Shown here: one piece after another, positions 37,658 to 44,758 of the stretch
How the letters are laid out: the number at the start of each line of letters is the position of its first letter
Numbering within the stretch: position 1 is the first letter of the stretch
Source of the DNA: Pseudomonas sp. WJP1
Lineage (GTDB): Bacteria; Pseudomonadota; Gammaproteobacteria; Pseudomonadales; Pseudomonadaceae
Reading direction: 5' to 3'
Assembly (NCBI RefSeq): GCF_028471945.1
Contig: NZ_CP110128.1
Span: 6,475,001 to 6,539,000, forward strand
Length of the DNA: 64,000 bases
Translations under genes and position numbers: made by a program
The notes under the pieces: generated by a model
The model's database searches: none
The model's input: only the letters and a program-made list of their open reading frames with translations
Told to the model about the DNA's origin: nothing

Positions 37658-37723
37658 TAGGCAATGAATGAAAAATGACCGATGCTGGAGAACAGCTTTT
37701 TAGACCTTGTCGGAGCTCAGCCG

Positions 37724-38563
37724 ATGTCTTCAAAATCACGCAAAACGATACTGCTGGCAACCGATCAACAGCAGTCGGTGTTGAACGCCCTCGATGCGAA
37801 TCAGCCCAATCCCATTGCCTACACACCCTATGGCCACCGTCCACGGGAAAACGGTTTGCTCAGCCTGATCGGGTTTAATGGCGAACTGCCGGACCCGCTG
37901 ACCGGGCATTATCATTTGGGGAAAGGGTATCGGCAGTTCAATCCGGTGTTGATGCGGTTTAACAGTCCTGATAGTTGGAGTCCATTTGGGGAAGGAGGTC
38001 TGAATGCTTACGTTTATTGCGATGGCGACCCCCGTAATCGATTAGACCCGACAGGTCATAAAGGGGGGTTCATGAAATGGTTCAACCGTGTCACTGGCAG
38101 AAAGGCGAAAGTGAAAAAAACCGCCGCAAAAGTTAATCCGGTAACAACCACGTCTACTCAGCTTAAGCCCAGCGAGAATATCTCCTCCCCTGCGAGCGCT
38201 ATGACCCCATCGGTCAATGAAACTAGCCTGACCAATTTGAAGAAGAGCGACAGTATCAATATGCGTCAACGACTTAATAAATTGAAAGATAAGCCTGCAG
38301 ATTCGCCACCATCACCTATGCCCACTTGGCCCGGAAAAACTCCATACGATTCCGAATTCTCAAACTCCGTCGAATTCATGGGTCCGCAAGAACTGAATAA
38401 CGCTGGAAGAGAAATCAGCGGATGGGCTCCAGGCGGGGAGCGAAGCAGAATGCTCAGAACAATAAGTAACGAGAAGAAGTTCAGAAGCTTAAACGTCGTG
38501 GGCGACCCTCCAGAATCTAACCGCACTATACGAGAAGGAGAGCCGGGTTACAGCAGTAACTGA
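37724..38563 (+). CDS. Mini-RHS protein 4: RHS core with variable tail
   Basis: A 279-residue protein with the shared core at 1-112 (ending GDPRNRLDPTGH) and a fourth tail. The tail begins with a basic stretch (KWFNRVTGRKAKVKK), continues with a Ser/Thr/Pro-rich linker and ends ...IREGEPGYSSN. The linker looks disordered, so any activity would be in the last ~90 residues (from about 190). The start is ATG 37724 with GGAG 8 nt upstream; an in-frame ATG at 37682 lies within the leader shared with gene 3 and is not used there. No immunity gene is visible. Confidence 0.82.
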   Translation: MSSKSRKTILLATDQQQSVLNALDANQPNPIAYTPYGHRPRENGLLSLIGFNGELPDPLTGHYHLGKGYRQFNPVLMRFNSPDSWSPFGEGGLNAYVYCDGDPRNRLDPTGHKGGFMKWFNRVTGRKAKVKKTAAKVNPVTTTSTQLKPSENISSPASAMTPSVNETSLTNLKKSDSINMRQRLNKLKDKPADSPPSPMPTWPGKTPYDSEFSNSVEFMGPQELNNAGREISGWAPGGERSRMLRTISNEKKFRSLNVVGDPPESNRTIREGEPGYSSN

Positions 38564-38577
38564 ATCAGATGTTTGAC

Positions 38578-38600
38578 GGGCGCGCTGTGAGCGCGCGCCC
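38578..38600. terminator. GC-rich hairpin between convergent genes
   Basis: GGGCGCGC and GCGCGCCC form a stem just after mini-RHS gene 4 and before the end of the minus-strand gene at 38611. There is no T-run; it may serve both directions weakly. Confidence 0.5.
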
Positions 38601-38610
38601 AGATTGTCCA

Positions 38611-39117
38611 TCAGCAATCCGGCTTATCCGCCGTAAAGCGCCGAGCCGGATTCACCGCAGCCCCAAACTCACGCAACGCTTTGGCACCAATCAGCAGTGG
38701 ATAGTTGAAACTGCTTCGGTCAGTGAGATTCACCTCAACTGTGCGTTTTACATTGCCCAGGCACAACTCCAGATCGACCACCGGCCGCTTGGTGGGCGCG
38801 ATCACTTCGCTGTCATCCTCATCCTCTTCCGAGCGGGTCTTGATCTTGCTGATCCGCGCCACCTTGTGCTCGTAGACCTTGTTGCTAGCATCCTTGGTAG
38901 CCAGGCGGAATCGCACCCAGTCTTCACCGTCGCGGGTGAAGGTCTCGATGTCCTTGGCCGACAGCGACGCGGTCAGGGCGCCGGTGTCCATCTTGGCCTT
39001 GAGCACTTCGCCGCCGATTTCCGGTAGCGCGATATATTCGTAGCGACCGTACAGGGTCGGCTCGGCGGCCAAGACCGGCAGGGCGATGAGTGAAAGCAGT
39101 GCGAGGAGGGATTTCAC
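38611..39117 (-). CDS. Retropepsin-like protein, putative zinc protease family (PF05618 type)
   Basis: A 168-residue exported protein. The N-terminus MKSLLALLSLIALPVLAAEP is a signal peptide, and the aspartic-protease-like motif MDTGALTASL places Asp44. It is followed by the family's conserved VRFRLATK... and LLIGAKALREFGAAVNPARRF. The family is annotated as ATP-dependent zinc protease, but an aspartyl-protease fold is more likely from the motif. The start is GTG 39117 with AAGGA about 10 nt upstream; the frame extends to 39150 without a signal peptide at that position. Confidence 0.8.
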   Translation of the reverse strand: MKSLLALLSLIALPVLAAEPTLYGRYEYIALPEIGGEVLKAKMDTGALTASLSAKDIETFTRDGEDWVRFRLATKDASNKVYEHKVARISKIKTRSEEDEDDSEVIAPTKRPVVDLELCLGNVKRTVEVNLTDRSSFNYPLLIGAKALREFGAAVNPARRFTADKPDC

Positions 39118-39282
39118 GTACTGAGAGTCCTTGAAGGGTGGGCAGCGCAATTTTAGACCGTTGTCGAGCTGATCGTTCCCACTAGGTTAACGATGCAGAG
39201 GTGAAACATTCGTCACCCCTGATTTGGCCTGTCGCCCGAAGCTGCTTATCATGGCGCGCCCACACGCTTTCAAGAGTTGCCT

Positions 39283-40170
39283 ATGCGCCGCCTGCTCACC
39301 GGCTGTTTCGTCACCCTGCTGCTGTCACTCAACACATTGGTCCTATTCGGGCCGTTGATGGTGTTTGCCTTGCTCAAACTGCTCCTGCCCGGTCGCTTTC
39401 GCGATTACGCCTCATGGGCGGTGATGTGGATCGCCGAGACCTGGGCCGAGATCGACAAGCTGATCTTCCGCTGGTGCATCCCCACCCAATGGGACATTCG
39501 TGGCGGTGACGATCTTCGCACCGACACTTCGTATCTGGTGATCAGCAACCATCAATCCTGGGTCGATATCCCGGCGCTGATCCAGACGCTGAACCGGCGC
39601 ACGCCGTTCTTCAAGTTCTTCCTCAAGAAAGAGCTGATCTGGGTGCCGTTCCTGGGCCTGGCGTGGTGGGCTCTGGATTACCCATTCATGAAGCGCTACA
39701 CCAAGGCTTTTCTGGCGAAGAACCCGGAACTGGCCGGCAAGGATCTGGAGATCACCAAACAGGCCTGCGAACTGTTCAAGCGCCAGCCCGTGACCGTGGT
39801 CAACTATCTGGAAGGCACTCGCTACACCACCGCCAAAAGCACCCAGCAACAATCACCCTTCACCCACCTGCTCAGGCCCAAGGCCGGTGGCGTGGCCTTT
39901 GTGCTGGCAGCGATGGGCGAACAACTGGATGCCATTCTCGACGTCACGGTGGTTTATCCACAGCAAAAGATTCCGGGGTTCTGGGACTTGATCAGCGGCA
40001 ACGTGCCAAGGGTCATCATCGACATCAAGACCCGCGAACTCGACCCGGCGCTGTGGCAGGGCGACTACGAAAACGATCCGCTGTTTCGCGAGAAAGTCCA
40101 GAACTGGGTCAACCAGCTCTGGACCGAGAAGGACCGGCGTATCGACGCGTTGCGCACCGAGCGCCGCTGA
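39283..40170 (+). CDS. PlsC-type acyltransferase, YihG-like
   Basis: Membrane-bound lysophospholipid acyltransferase family, making or remodelling phosphatidic acid. The 295-residue protein has an N-terminal membrane helix, the catalytic NHQSWVD box (His90, Asp95) and the EGTR box (Glu177-Arg180). This is the longer YihG-like branch rather than the housekeeping PlsC. The start is ATG 39283 (MRRLLTG) with AAGAG just upstream; TTG 39277 is an alternative. It ends one base before the end of the convergent gene at 40172. Confidence 0.85.
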   Translation: MRRLLTGCFVTLLLSLNTLVLFGPLMVFALLKLLLPGRFRDYASWAVMWIAETWAEIDKLIFRWCIPTQWDIRGGDDLRTDTSYLVISNHQSWVDIPALIQTLNRRTPFFKFFLKKELIWVPFLGLAWWALDYPFMKRYTKAFLAKNPELAGKDLEITKQACELFKRQPVTVVNYLEGTRYTTAKSTQQQSPFTHLLRPKAGGVAFVLAAMGEQLDAILDVTVVYPQQKIPGFWDLISGNVPRVIIDIKTRELDPALWQGDYENDPLFREKVQNWVNQLWTEKDRRIDALRTERR

Positions 40171-40171
40171 A

Positions 40172-40756
40172 TCAGCTACCCGTGACGATGCCAGAGCCGA
40201 TACTGTTGCCAGTGCCTGTGCCCCAGATGCTGCCCAGGCTGCTCAGCAGCGAACCGCCGACGCCCTGCTGACCGAGGTATTGCAGGATCACCGGGGTAAA
40301 CATCCCGATCATGCCGGTGTCCATGCCCAGGGCGCTGAAGGCGTTGTTCAGGTCATTGGTGTCCTTGACGTTGCCCAGGGCGTTATCCAGCCCTGCGGCC
40401 TTGCCGGTCGAACCGAGCAACCCGGCGAGCGCCCCCAGTTCACCCCCACCCGAGAGAATGTCGATCCCCGGCACACTTTTGGCCAGCTCCGAGTAGTCGG
40501 TCGAACTCAGCTGATTCTTCGCCAACCCGAGCATCGCCCCGGCGCCGCCGACGGCTTGTTGTGGCGTGATGTTCAATTGAGTGAGCGCACCCAGCAGGTC
40601 CGCCGTTTCCGCAGTCGGCGCTGTATCGGTCGCTTCATTGTCGCCGTTCATGCCGGAAATGGCATTGGCCGCATCGCTCAGGCTGAACTGGGCAAAGGCC
40701 GGGCTGACCGCCAGAGTCAAGAGTGATGCCAGGACAAAACCGCGTGAAATCTTCAT
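40172..40756 (-). CDS. Secreted/periplasmic DUF2780-like protein
   Basis: A 194-residue protein with a clear signal peptide (MKISRGFVLASLLTLAVSPAFAQ), then a helical Gly/Ala/Leu-rich body (TADLLGALTQLNITPQQAVGGAGAMLGLAKNQLS, SVPGIDILSG) that I associate with DUF2780 (VcgC/VcgE). The role is unknown. AGAGG lies 8 nt before the ATG. A complete intrinsic terminator on the same strand lies only 22-44 nt before the start codon, so transcription may be attenuated in the leader. Confidence 0.75.
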   Translation of the reverse strand: MKISRGFVLASLLTLAVSPAFAQFSLSDAANAISGMNGDNEATDTAPTAETADLLGALTQLNITPQQAVGGAGAMLGLAKNQLSSTDYSELAKSVPGIDILSGGGELGALAGLLGSTGKAAGLDNALGNVKDTNDLNNAFSALGMDTGMIGMFTPVILQYLGQQGVGGSLLSSLGSIWGTGTGNSIGSGIVTGS

Positions 40757-40777
40757 TCAGACATCCTCTGCGTCATG

Positions 40778-40876
40778 AAAAAACGCCCGGCTTTCGGGCG
40801 CAAAGCTGCCGTTTTGACCGGGCAGGTGCGGGCATGTTCCTCAGGCCTGCACCCATTTCTCATCCGCTCGTCAAAA
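40778..40876 (-). ncRNA. Candidate structured leader or small RNA ending in an intrinsic terminator
   Basis: Read on the minus strand, GTCAAAA (40870-40876) can pair with TTTTGAC (40812-40818). GGTGC can pair with GCACC inside (40849-40853 with 40825-40829). Then CGCCCG-AAAGC-CGGGCG is followed by six Ts (40778-40800). No minus-strand gene lies upstream that this terminator could serve. It could be a small RNA or an attenuator for the DUF2780-like gene. The 5' end is unknown; I did not recognise a known riboswitch. Confidence 0.45.
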
Positions 40877-41015
40877 AGTAGCCCTGAAGCCTGCGGCAAT
40901 ATCAGCTCTTTTCATGCTTTTTCATAGTCCGTTACAACTCACCATCATAAGTGCCAGTAGTGCTGAAAACAGTAGTTCGTAAAGATGACACCTCCCAAAC
41001 AATGGAGTGTCAAAC

Positions 41016-41507
41016 ATGCGTTCTACAATAACTACAAGCTTACTCATGACATTGATGGCGATTGGAAATGCCTATGCCGCAAGTGCTGTCTGCCCAGCAG
41101 TCAGTGAGATATCTCAAGTCAAAGATGAGCACGAAGGGGGGTATGAATACTTCGCCCCTGGGCCAAACAATCGGGTATGGGTTGGTTCCAATCCTAAGGC
41201 TGAAGAGCATCACATCAAGACTTTTGAGTATACCGGTGCGCTGTATCGGGACGTCAGCTCCCAGGGAAATACGTTTGTCGTGTCCTGCGACTATGAAGGG
41301 GAAGATTTTCTCGCCTTTACTCGTTTGACGCTGTATTCCTTTAAAGACTGGAAACCGGCAGCCAATACTCTATGGAAACGGGAAGTCAACAAACAGCCCC
41401 CCGCTGCCAACAAGAACGCCAAGCATGTAGAAGCCTGTGGTTCCGAAGAGCAGGAAAAATGTGCTTTTGAATATTCTTCGCTGTCTGCCGCTCAAGCTCA
41501 AAAGTAA
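41016..41507 (+). CDS. Small exported protein of unknown function
   Basis: A 163-residue protein with signal peptide MRSTITTSLLMTLMAIGNAYA. The mature part begins ASAVCPAVSEISQ and has four Cys, likely two disulfides (CPAV, SCDYEG, EACGSEEQEKC). It resembles the small secreted DUF3757-type proteins common in Pseudomonas, but I am not certain. GGAG is 8 nt before ATG 41016; a GTG at 41007 in frame is less likely. A bidirectional terminator follows. Confidence 0.75.
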   Translation: MRSTITTSLLMTLMAIGNAYAASAVCPAVSEISQVKDEHEGGYEYFAPGPNNRVWVGSNPKAEEHHIKTFEYTGALYRDVSSQGNTFVVSCDYEGEDFLAFTRLTLYSFKDWKPAANTLWKREVNKQPPAANKNAKHVEACGSEEQEKCAFEYSSLSAAQAQK

Positions 41508-41550
41508 TCACGCCGTTTTAAAGAACGTGCAACGAACAAATTAAACTTAC

Positions 41551-41582
41551 AAAAAAAGGGCGATCTCAGATCGCCCTTTTTA
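41551..41582. terminator. Bidirectional Rho-independent terminator
   Basis: AAAAAAAGGGCGATCT and AGATCGCCCTTTTT form a stem with A- and T-runs on both sides. It serves the exported-protein gene (+) and fdhA (-), and so ends the glyA-sox-purU-fdhA run. Confidence 0.92.
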
Positions 41583-41594
41583 TCTATACAGCGT

Positions 41595-42794
41595 TTACGC
41601 CGCACTAAACAGCTTATGCGGATCAATCACAAACTTCTTCGGCACACCCGCATCGAACTCGCCATATCCCTCAGGCGCCTGATCCAGGCTGATCACCTGC
41701 ACGCCCACCACTTCGGCAATGTTGATACGGTCCCACATGATCGCCTGCATCAGCTGGCGGTTGTACTTCATCACCGGGGTCTGGCCGGTGTGGAAGCTGT
41801 GGGATTTGGCCCAGCCCAGGCCGAAGCGGATGCTCAGGCTGCCCATTTTCGCGGCGGCGTCGACGGCACCTGGATCTTCGGTGACGTAGAGGCCCGGGAT
41901 ACCGATTTTGCCGGCAACACGGACCACGCCCATCAACGAGTTGAGCACAGTGGCCGGAGCCTCGTGTTTCACGCCGTCATGGCCGTGACCGCGAGCTTCG
42001 AAGCCTACGGCGTCGATGGCGCAATCCACTTCAGGCTCACCCAGCAGCGCGGCAATTTGCTCGTGCAATGGGGTGTCGAGGGACAAGTCGGCGATTTCGA
42101 AACCCTGGGCCTTGGCGTGGGCCAGGCGCACGGTGTTGACGTCACCGACGATCACCACTGCCGCACCCAGCAGGCGAGCGGAAGCGGCAGCCGCCAGGCC
42201 GACCGGGCCGGCGCCAGCGATGTACACGGTGCTGCCCGGGCCTACGCCGGCAGTCACCGCACCGTGGTAACCGGTCGGCAGGATGTCGGAGAGGCAGGTC
42301 AGGTCGCGGATTTTTGCCATCGCGCGATCGCGATCTGGCAGTTTCAGCAGGTTGAAATCGGCGTACGGCACCATCGCGTATTCAGCTTGGCCACCGGTCC
42401 AGTCGCCCATGTCGACATAGCCATAAGCACCGCCCGGGCGAGCCGGGTTAACGCTCAGGCACACGCCGGTGTGCATTTCCTTGCAGGAACGGCAGCGCCC
42501 GCAAGCCACGTTGAACGGCACGGACACCAGGTCGCCGATTTGCAGGTTTTCGACGTCGCGGCCCTTCTCGATCACTTCACCGGTGATCTCGTGACCCAGG
42601 ACCAGGCCGGTTTGCGCGGTGGTACGACCGCGCACCATGTGCTGGTCGGAACCACAGATATTGGTGGAAACCACACGCAGGATGACAGCGTGCTCAATCT
42701 TCCTGCCGCGCGGGTCCTGCATTTTCGGATAGTCGATTTTCTGTACTTCGACCTTGCCAGCGCCGAGATACACCACACCACGATTGCCAGACAT
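41595..42794 (-). CDS. fdhA: Glutathione-independent formaldehyde dehydrogenase
   Basis: Zinc- and NAD-dependent enzyme oxidising formaldehyde to formate, here removing formaldehyde released when methyl groups are taken off betaine derivatives. The 399-residue medium-chain dehydrogenase has catalytic Cys47 and His68 (GHEI), four structural-zinc Cys at 98, 101, 104 and 112, and the NAD-binding GAGPVGLAA. The length and Cys spacing match P. putida FdhA. It is the last gene of the sarcosine run, with a REP pair between it and purU. Confidence 0.95.
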   Translation of the reverse strand: MSGNRGVVYLGAGKVEVQKIDYPKMQDPRGRKIEHAVILRVVSTNICGSDQHMVRGRTTAQTGLVLGHEITGEVIEKGRDVENLQIGDLVSVPFNVACGRCRSCKEMHTGVCLSVNPARPGGAYGYVDMGDWTGGQAEYAMVPYADFNLLKLPDRDRAMAKIRDLTCLSDILPTGYHGAVTAGVGPGSTVYIAGAGPVGLAAAASARLLGAAVVIVGDVNTVRLAHAKAQGFEIADLSLDTPLHEQIAALLGEPEVDCAIDAVGFEARGHGHDGVKHEAPATVLNSLMGVVRVAGKIGIPGLYVTEDPGAVDAAAKMGSLSIRFGLGWAKSHSFHTGQTPVMKYNRQLMQAIMWDRINIAEVVGVQVISLDQAPEGYGEFDAGVPKKFVIDPHKLFSAA

Positions 42795-42897
42795 GCTTTC
42801 ACCTCGCTGTTGTTTTTATGGAACCGCGTTGCCCAGGCAGGCAGCGCGTTAAGTGCTCGGGTATAGATGCTGTTTCTTGTGTTGCCTGTTGTGGCCT

Positions 42898-42988
42898 CAT
42901 CGCTGGCAAGCCAGCTCCCACAGGGTTTCGTGTCGTTCACAAATCATGTGCTCATCCCGGATCCTGTGGGAGCGGGCTTGCCCGCGAA
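42898..42988. repeat. REP pair (BIME) between purU and fdhA
   Basis: A diverged half ATCGCTGGCAAGCCAGCTCC faces CTGTGGGAGCGGGCTTGCCC, ending near 42988, 7 nt before the purU stop codon. Confidence 0.85.
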
Positions 42989-42994
42989 GACGAT

Positions 42995-43852
42995 CTAAAG
43001 AACGACCGTGCGATTGGCGTTCAAAAACACCCTTCTCTCAATGTGATAACCAACTGCCCGCGCCAGGGTCAGCCCTTCGATATCGCGCCCTTTGGCGATC
43101 AGATCTTCCGGGTAATGACTGTGATCCACCACCTCGACGCCCTGGGCGATGATTGGGCCTTCATCGAGATCGTTGTTGATGTAGTGCGCCGTGGCACCGA
43201 CCAGTTTCACGCCCTTGTTGTAGGCCTGGTGATAGGGTTTGGCACCCTTGAAACCGGGCAACAAGGAGTGGTGGATGTTGATCGCCCTGCCGTCGAGTTT
43301 GCGGCACAGCTCCGGCGACAGGACCTGCATGTAGCGGGCAAGGATCACCAGTTCGGCGCCGGACTCTTCGATCACCTGCAAGACCTGACGCTCCTGTGAA
43401 GGCTTGTCGTTCGGGTCCAGCGGGAAGTGGTAGTACGGGATCTGGTGCCAGTCGGCCAGCGGCTTGAGGTCCGGGTGGTTGGAGACCACGGCGACCACGT
43501 CCATCGACAATTGGCCGATGCGTTGGCGGTAGAGCAAATCGTTGAGGCAGTGATCGGCCTTGGACACCATGATCACCACTTTCGGGCGGTGATGCGGCGG
43601 GGTCAGCTCGAAGATCATGCCGAAGGCTGCACCGCGCTCGGCAAGGCCTGCGCGGAATGATTGCTCGTCGAAGCCGTCAGGCTGGCGGAACTCCACACGA
43701 ATGAAGAAACGCCCCGAAAGGCGGTCATCGAAGGAGTGGTGTTCGGTGACGTAGCAGCCCTGCTCGAACAGAAAGCGGGTCACCGCGTCCACCGTGCCGA
43801 GCACGCTGGGGCAGTCGGCGGTCAGGATCCATGTGTCTGGGGCGCGGCTCAT
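42995..43852 (-). CDS. purU: Formyltetrahydrofolate deformylase
   Basis: Hydrolyses 10-formyl-THF to formate and THF, returning folate when one-carbon units from sarcosine are in excess. The 285-residue protein has an N-terminal ACT domain (about 8-85, ILTADCPSVLGTV) and a formyltransferase-fold catalytic domain with INIHHSLLPGFKGA (Asn192, His194) and TAHYINNDLDEGPI. The start is ATG 43852 with AGGAG 10 nt upstream; the frame extends to 43909 without support. It lies in the sox run, a paralogue dedicated to this pathway in many pseudomonads. Confidence 0.93.
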   Translation of the reverse strand: MSRAPDTWILTADCPSVLGTVDAVTRFLFEQGCYVTEHHSFDDRLSGRFFIRVEFRQPDGFDEQSFRAGLAERGAAFGMIFELTPPHHRPKVVIMVSKADHCLNDLLYRQRIGQLSMDVVAVVSNHPDLKPLADWHQIPYYHFPLDPNDKPSQERQVLQVIEESGAELVILARYMQVLSPELCRKLDGRAINIHHSLLPGFKGAKPYHQAYNKGVKLVGATAHYINNDLDEGPIIAQGVEVVDHSHYPEDLIAKGRDIEGLTLARAVGYHIERRVFLNANRTVVL

Positions 43853-43898
43853 AGTGCGGTGACTCCTGTGCGATTTGTTGACAACCGCTTCGCGGTTG

Positions 43899-43988
43899 AT
43901 CGCGGGCAAGCCTCGCTCCTACAGGTCCGCGTCGTACAAATTATTCGCGAACGACTAAACACTGTAGGAGCGAGGCTTGCCCGCGAAG
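43899..43988. repeat. REP pair (BIME) between soxG and purU
   Basis: ATCGCGGGCAAGCCTCGCTC from 43899 and the inverse CTGTAGGAGCGAGGCTTGCC ending GCGAAGG near 43988, 7 nt from the soxG stop codon. Confidence 0.9.
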
Positions 43989-43994
43989 GCGATC

Positions 43995-44627
43995 TCAAGC
44001 CTGAACGCTTAGGCCGAACTCGGCAGAAGCATCCTGCAACCACAACCACCAGTAATCCGAGAAGCTGCGACGAATCAGCAGTTCCCAGGTGTCCTCGGCG
44101 GTGTGACGGATCACCAGTTGCGACTTGGCGAACACCGTACCGACCGCCTTGCCCACCGGGAAGTTGTTTGGGTGCACGTCGTAGCTGGTGGATTTCATCA
44201 GCACCTGGCGCACGTTCGGGCCGCTCAGTTCGAGGATCTGCTGGCCACCGCTGACGTTGACGATCTGGATGTGCAGGTCGCCCAGCGCCTTGCGCAGTTT
44301 TTGCTCGGCGGCGAATTCTTCACCGGTCGGCACGATCAGCAGCCACTCATCCGGCCCCATCCATTGCAGGCTGGTTTCGCCTTTGACGATGACGGTCAGC
44401 GCGCCCGGCAATTCGATGCCCAGGGCCTTGTGCACGCCCGCGGCGAACGCGGCATCGTGGCCGTCGCCACGGATGGTCAGGTGACCGAGGAGTTTTTTCT
44501 CGCGCACGGTCACACCGGCGTTCTTGCGACCCTTGCCCACCAGGCTGGCGAGGTCGGCGTGATGCAGCGACGACTCGGCCTTGGCCCCGTTGGTTGGGCG
44601 TTGTTGGTAAACATTGGCTGCGGTCAT
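43995..44627 (-). CDS. soxG: Sarcosine oxidase gamma subunit
   Basis: Smaller partner of the heterotetrameric sarcosine oxidase, which oxidises sarcosine to glycine and passes the methyl carbon to tetrahydrofolate. The 210-residue protein shows the folded-domain segments RGDGHDAAFAAGVHKALG and WMGPDEWLL, resembling the GcvT-like half of the alpha chain. It is separated from soxA by a REP pair in 131 nt, unlike the tightly spaced soxB-D-A. Confidence 0.93.
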   Translation of the reverse strand: MTAANVYQQRPTNGAKAESSLHHADLASLVGKGRKNAGVTVREKKLLGHLTIRGDGHDAAFAAGVHKALGIELPGALTVIVKGETSLQWMGPDEWLLIVPTGEEFAAEQKLRKALGDLHIQIVNVSGGQQILELSGPNVRQVLMKSTSYDVHPNNFPVGKAVGTVFAKSQLVIRHTAEDTWELLIRRSFSDYWWLWLQDASAEFGLSVQA

Positions 44628-44655
44628 AAAGCACCTGTTCCTGAATTCGTATGCC

Positions 44656-44748
44656 CTGTAGGAGCGAGGCTTGCCCGCGAAGGCAGCGACTCGGTTTTAC
44701 TGAGGCACCGCGTTATCGTTCTTCGCGGGCGAGCCTCGCTCCTACAGG
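44656..44748. repeat. REP pair (BIME) inside the sox operon
   Basis: CTGTAGGAGCGAGGCTTGCC from 44656 and the inverse ending CTCGCTCCTACAG near 44748, with CGCGTTATCGTT in the spacer. It lies between soxA and soxG of one enzyme complex. Confidence 0.9.
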
Positions 44749-44758
44749 TACTGTGGTG

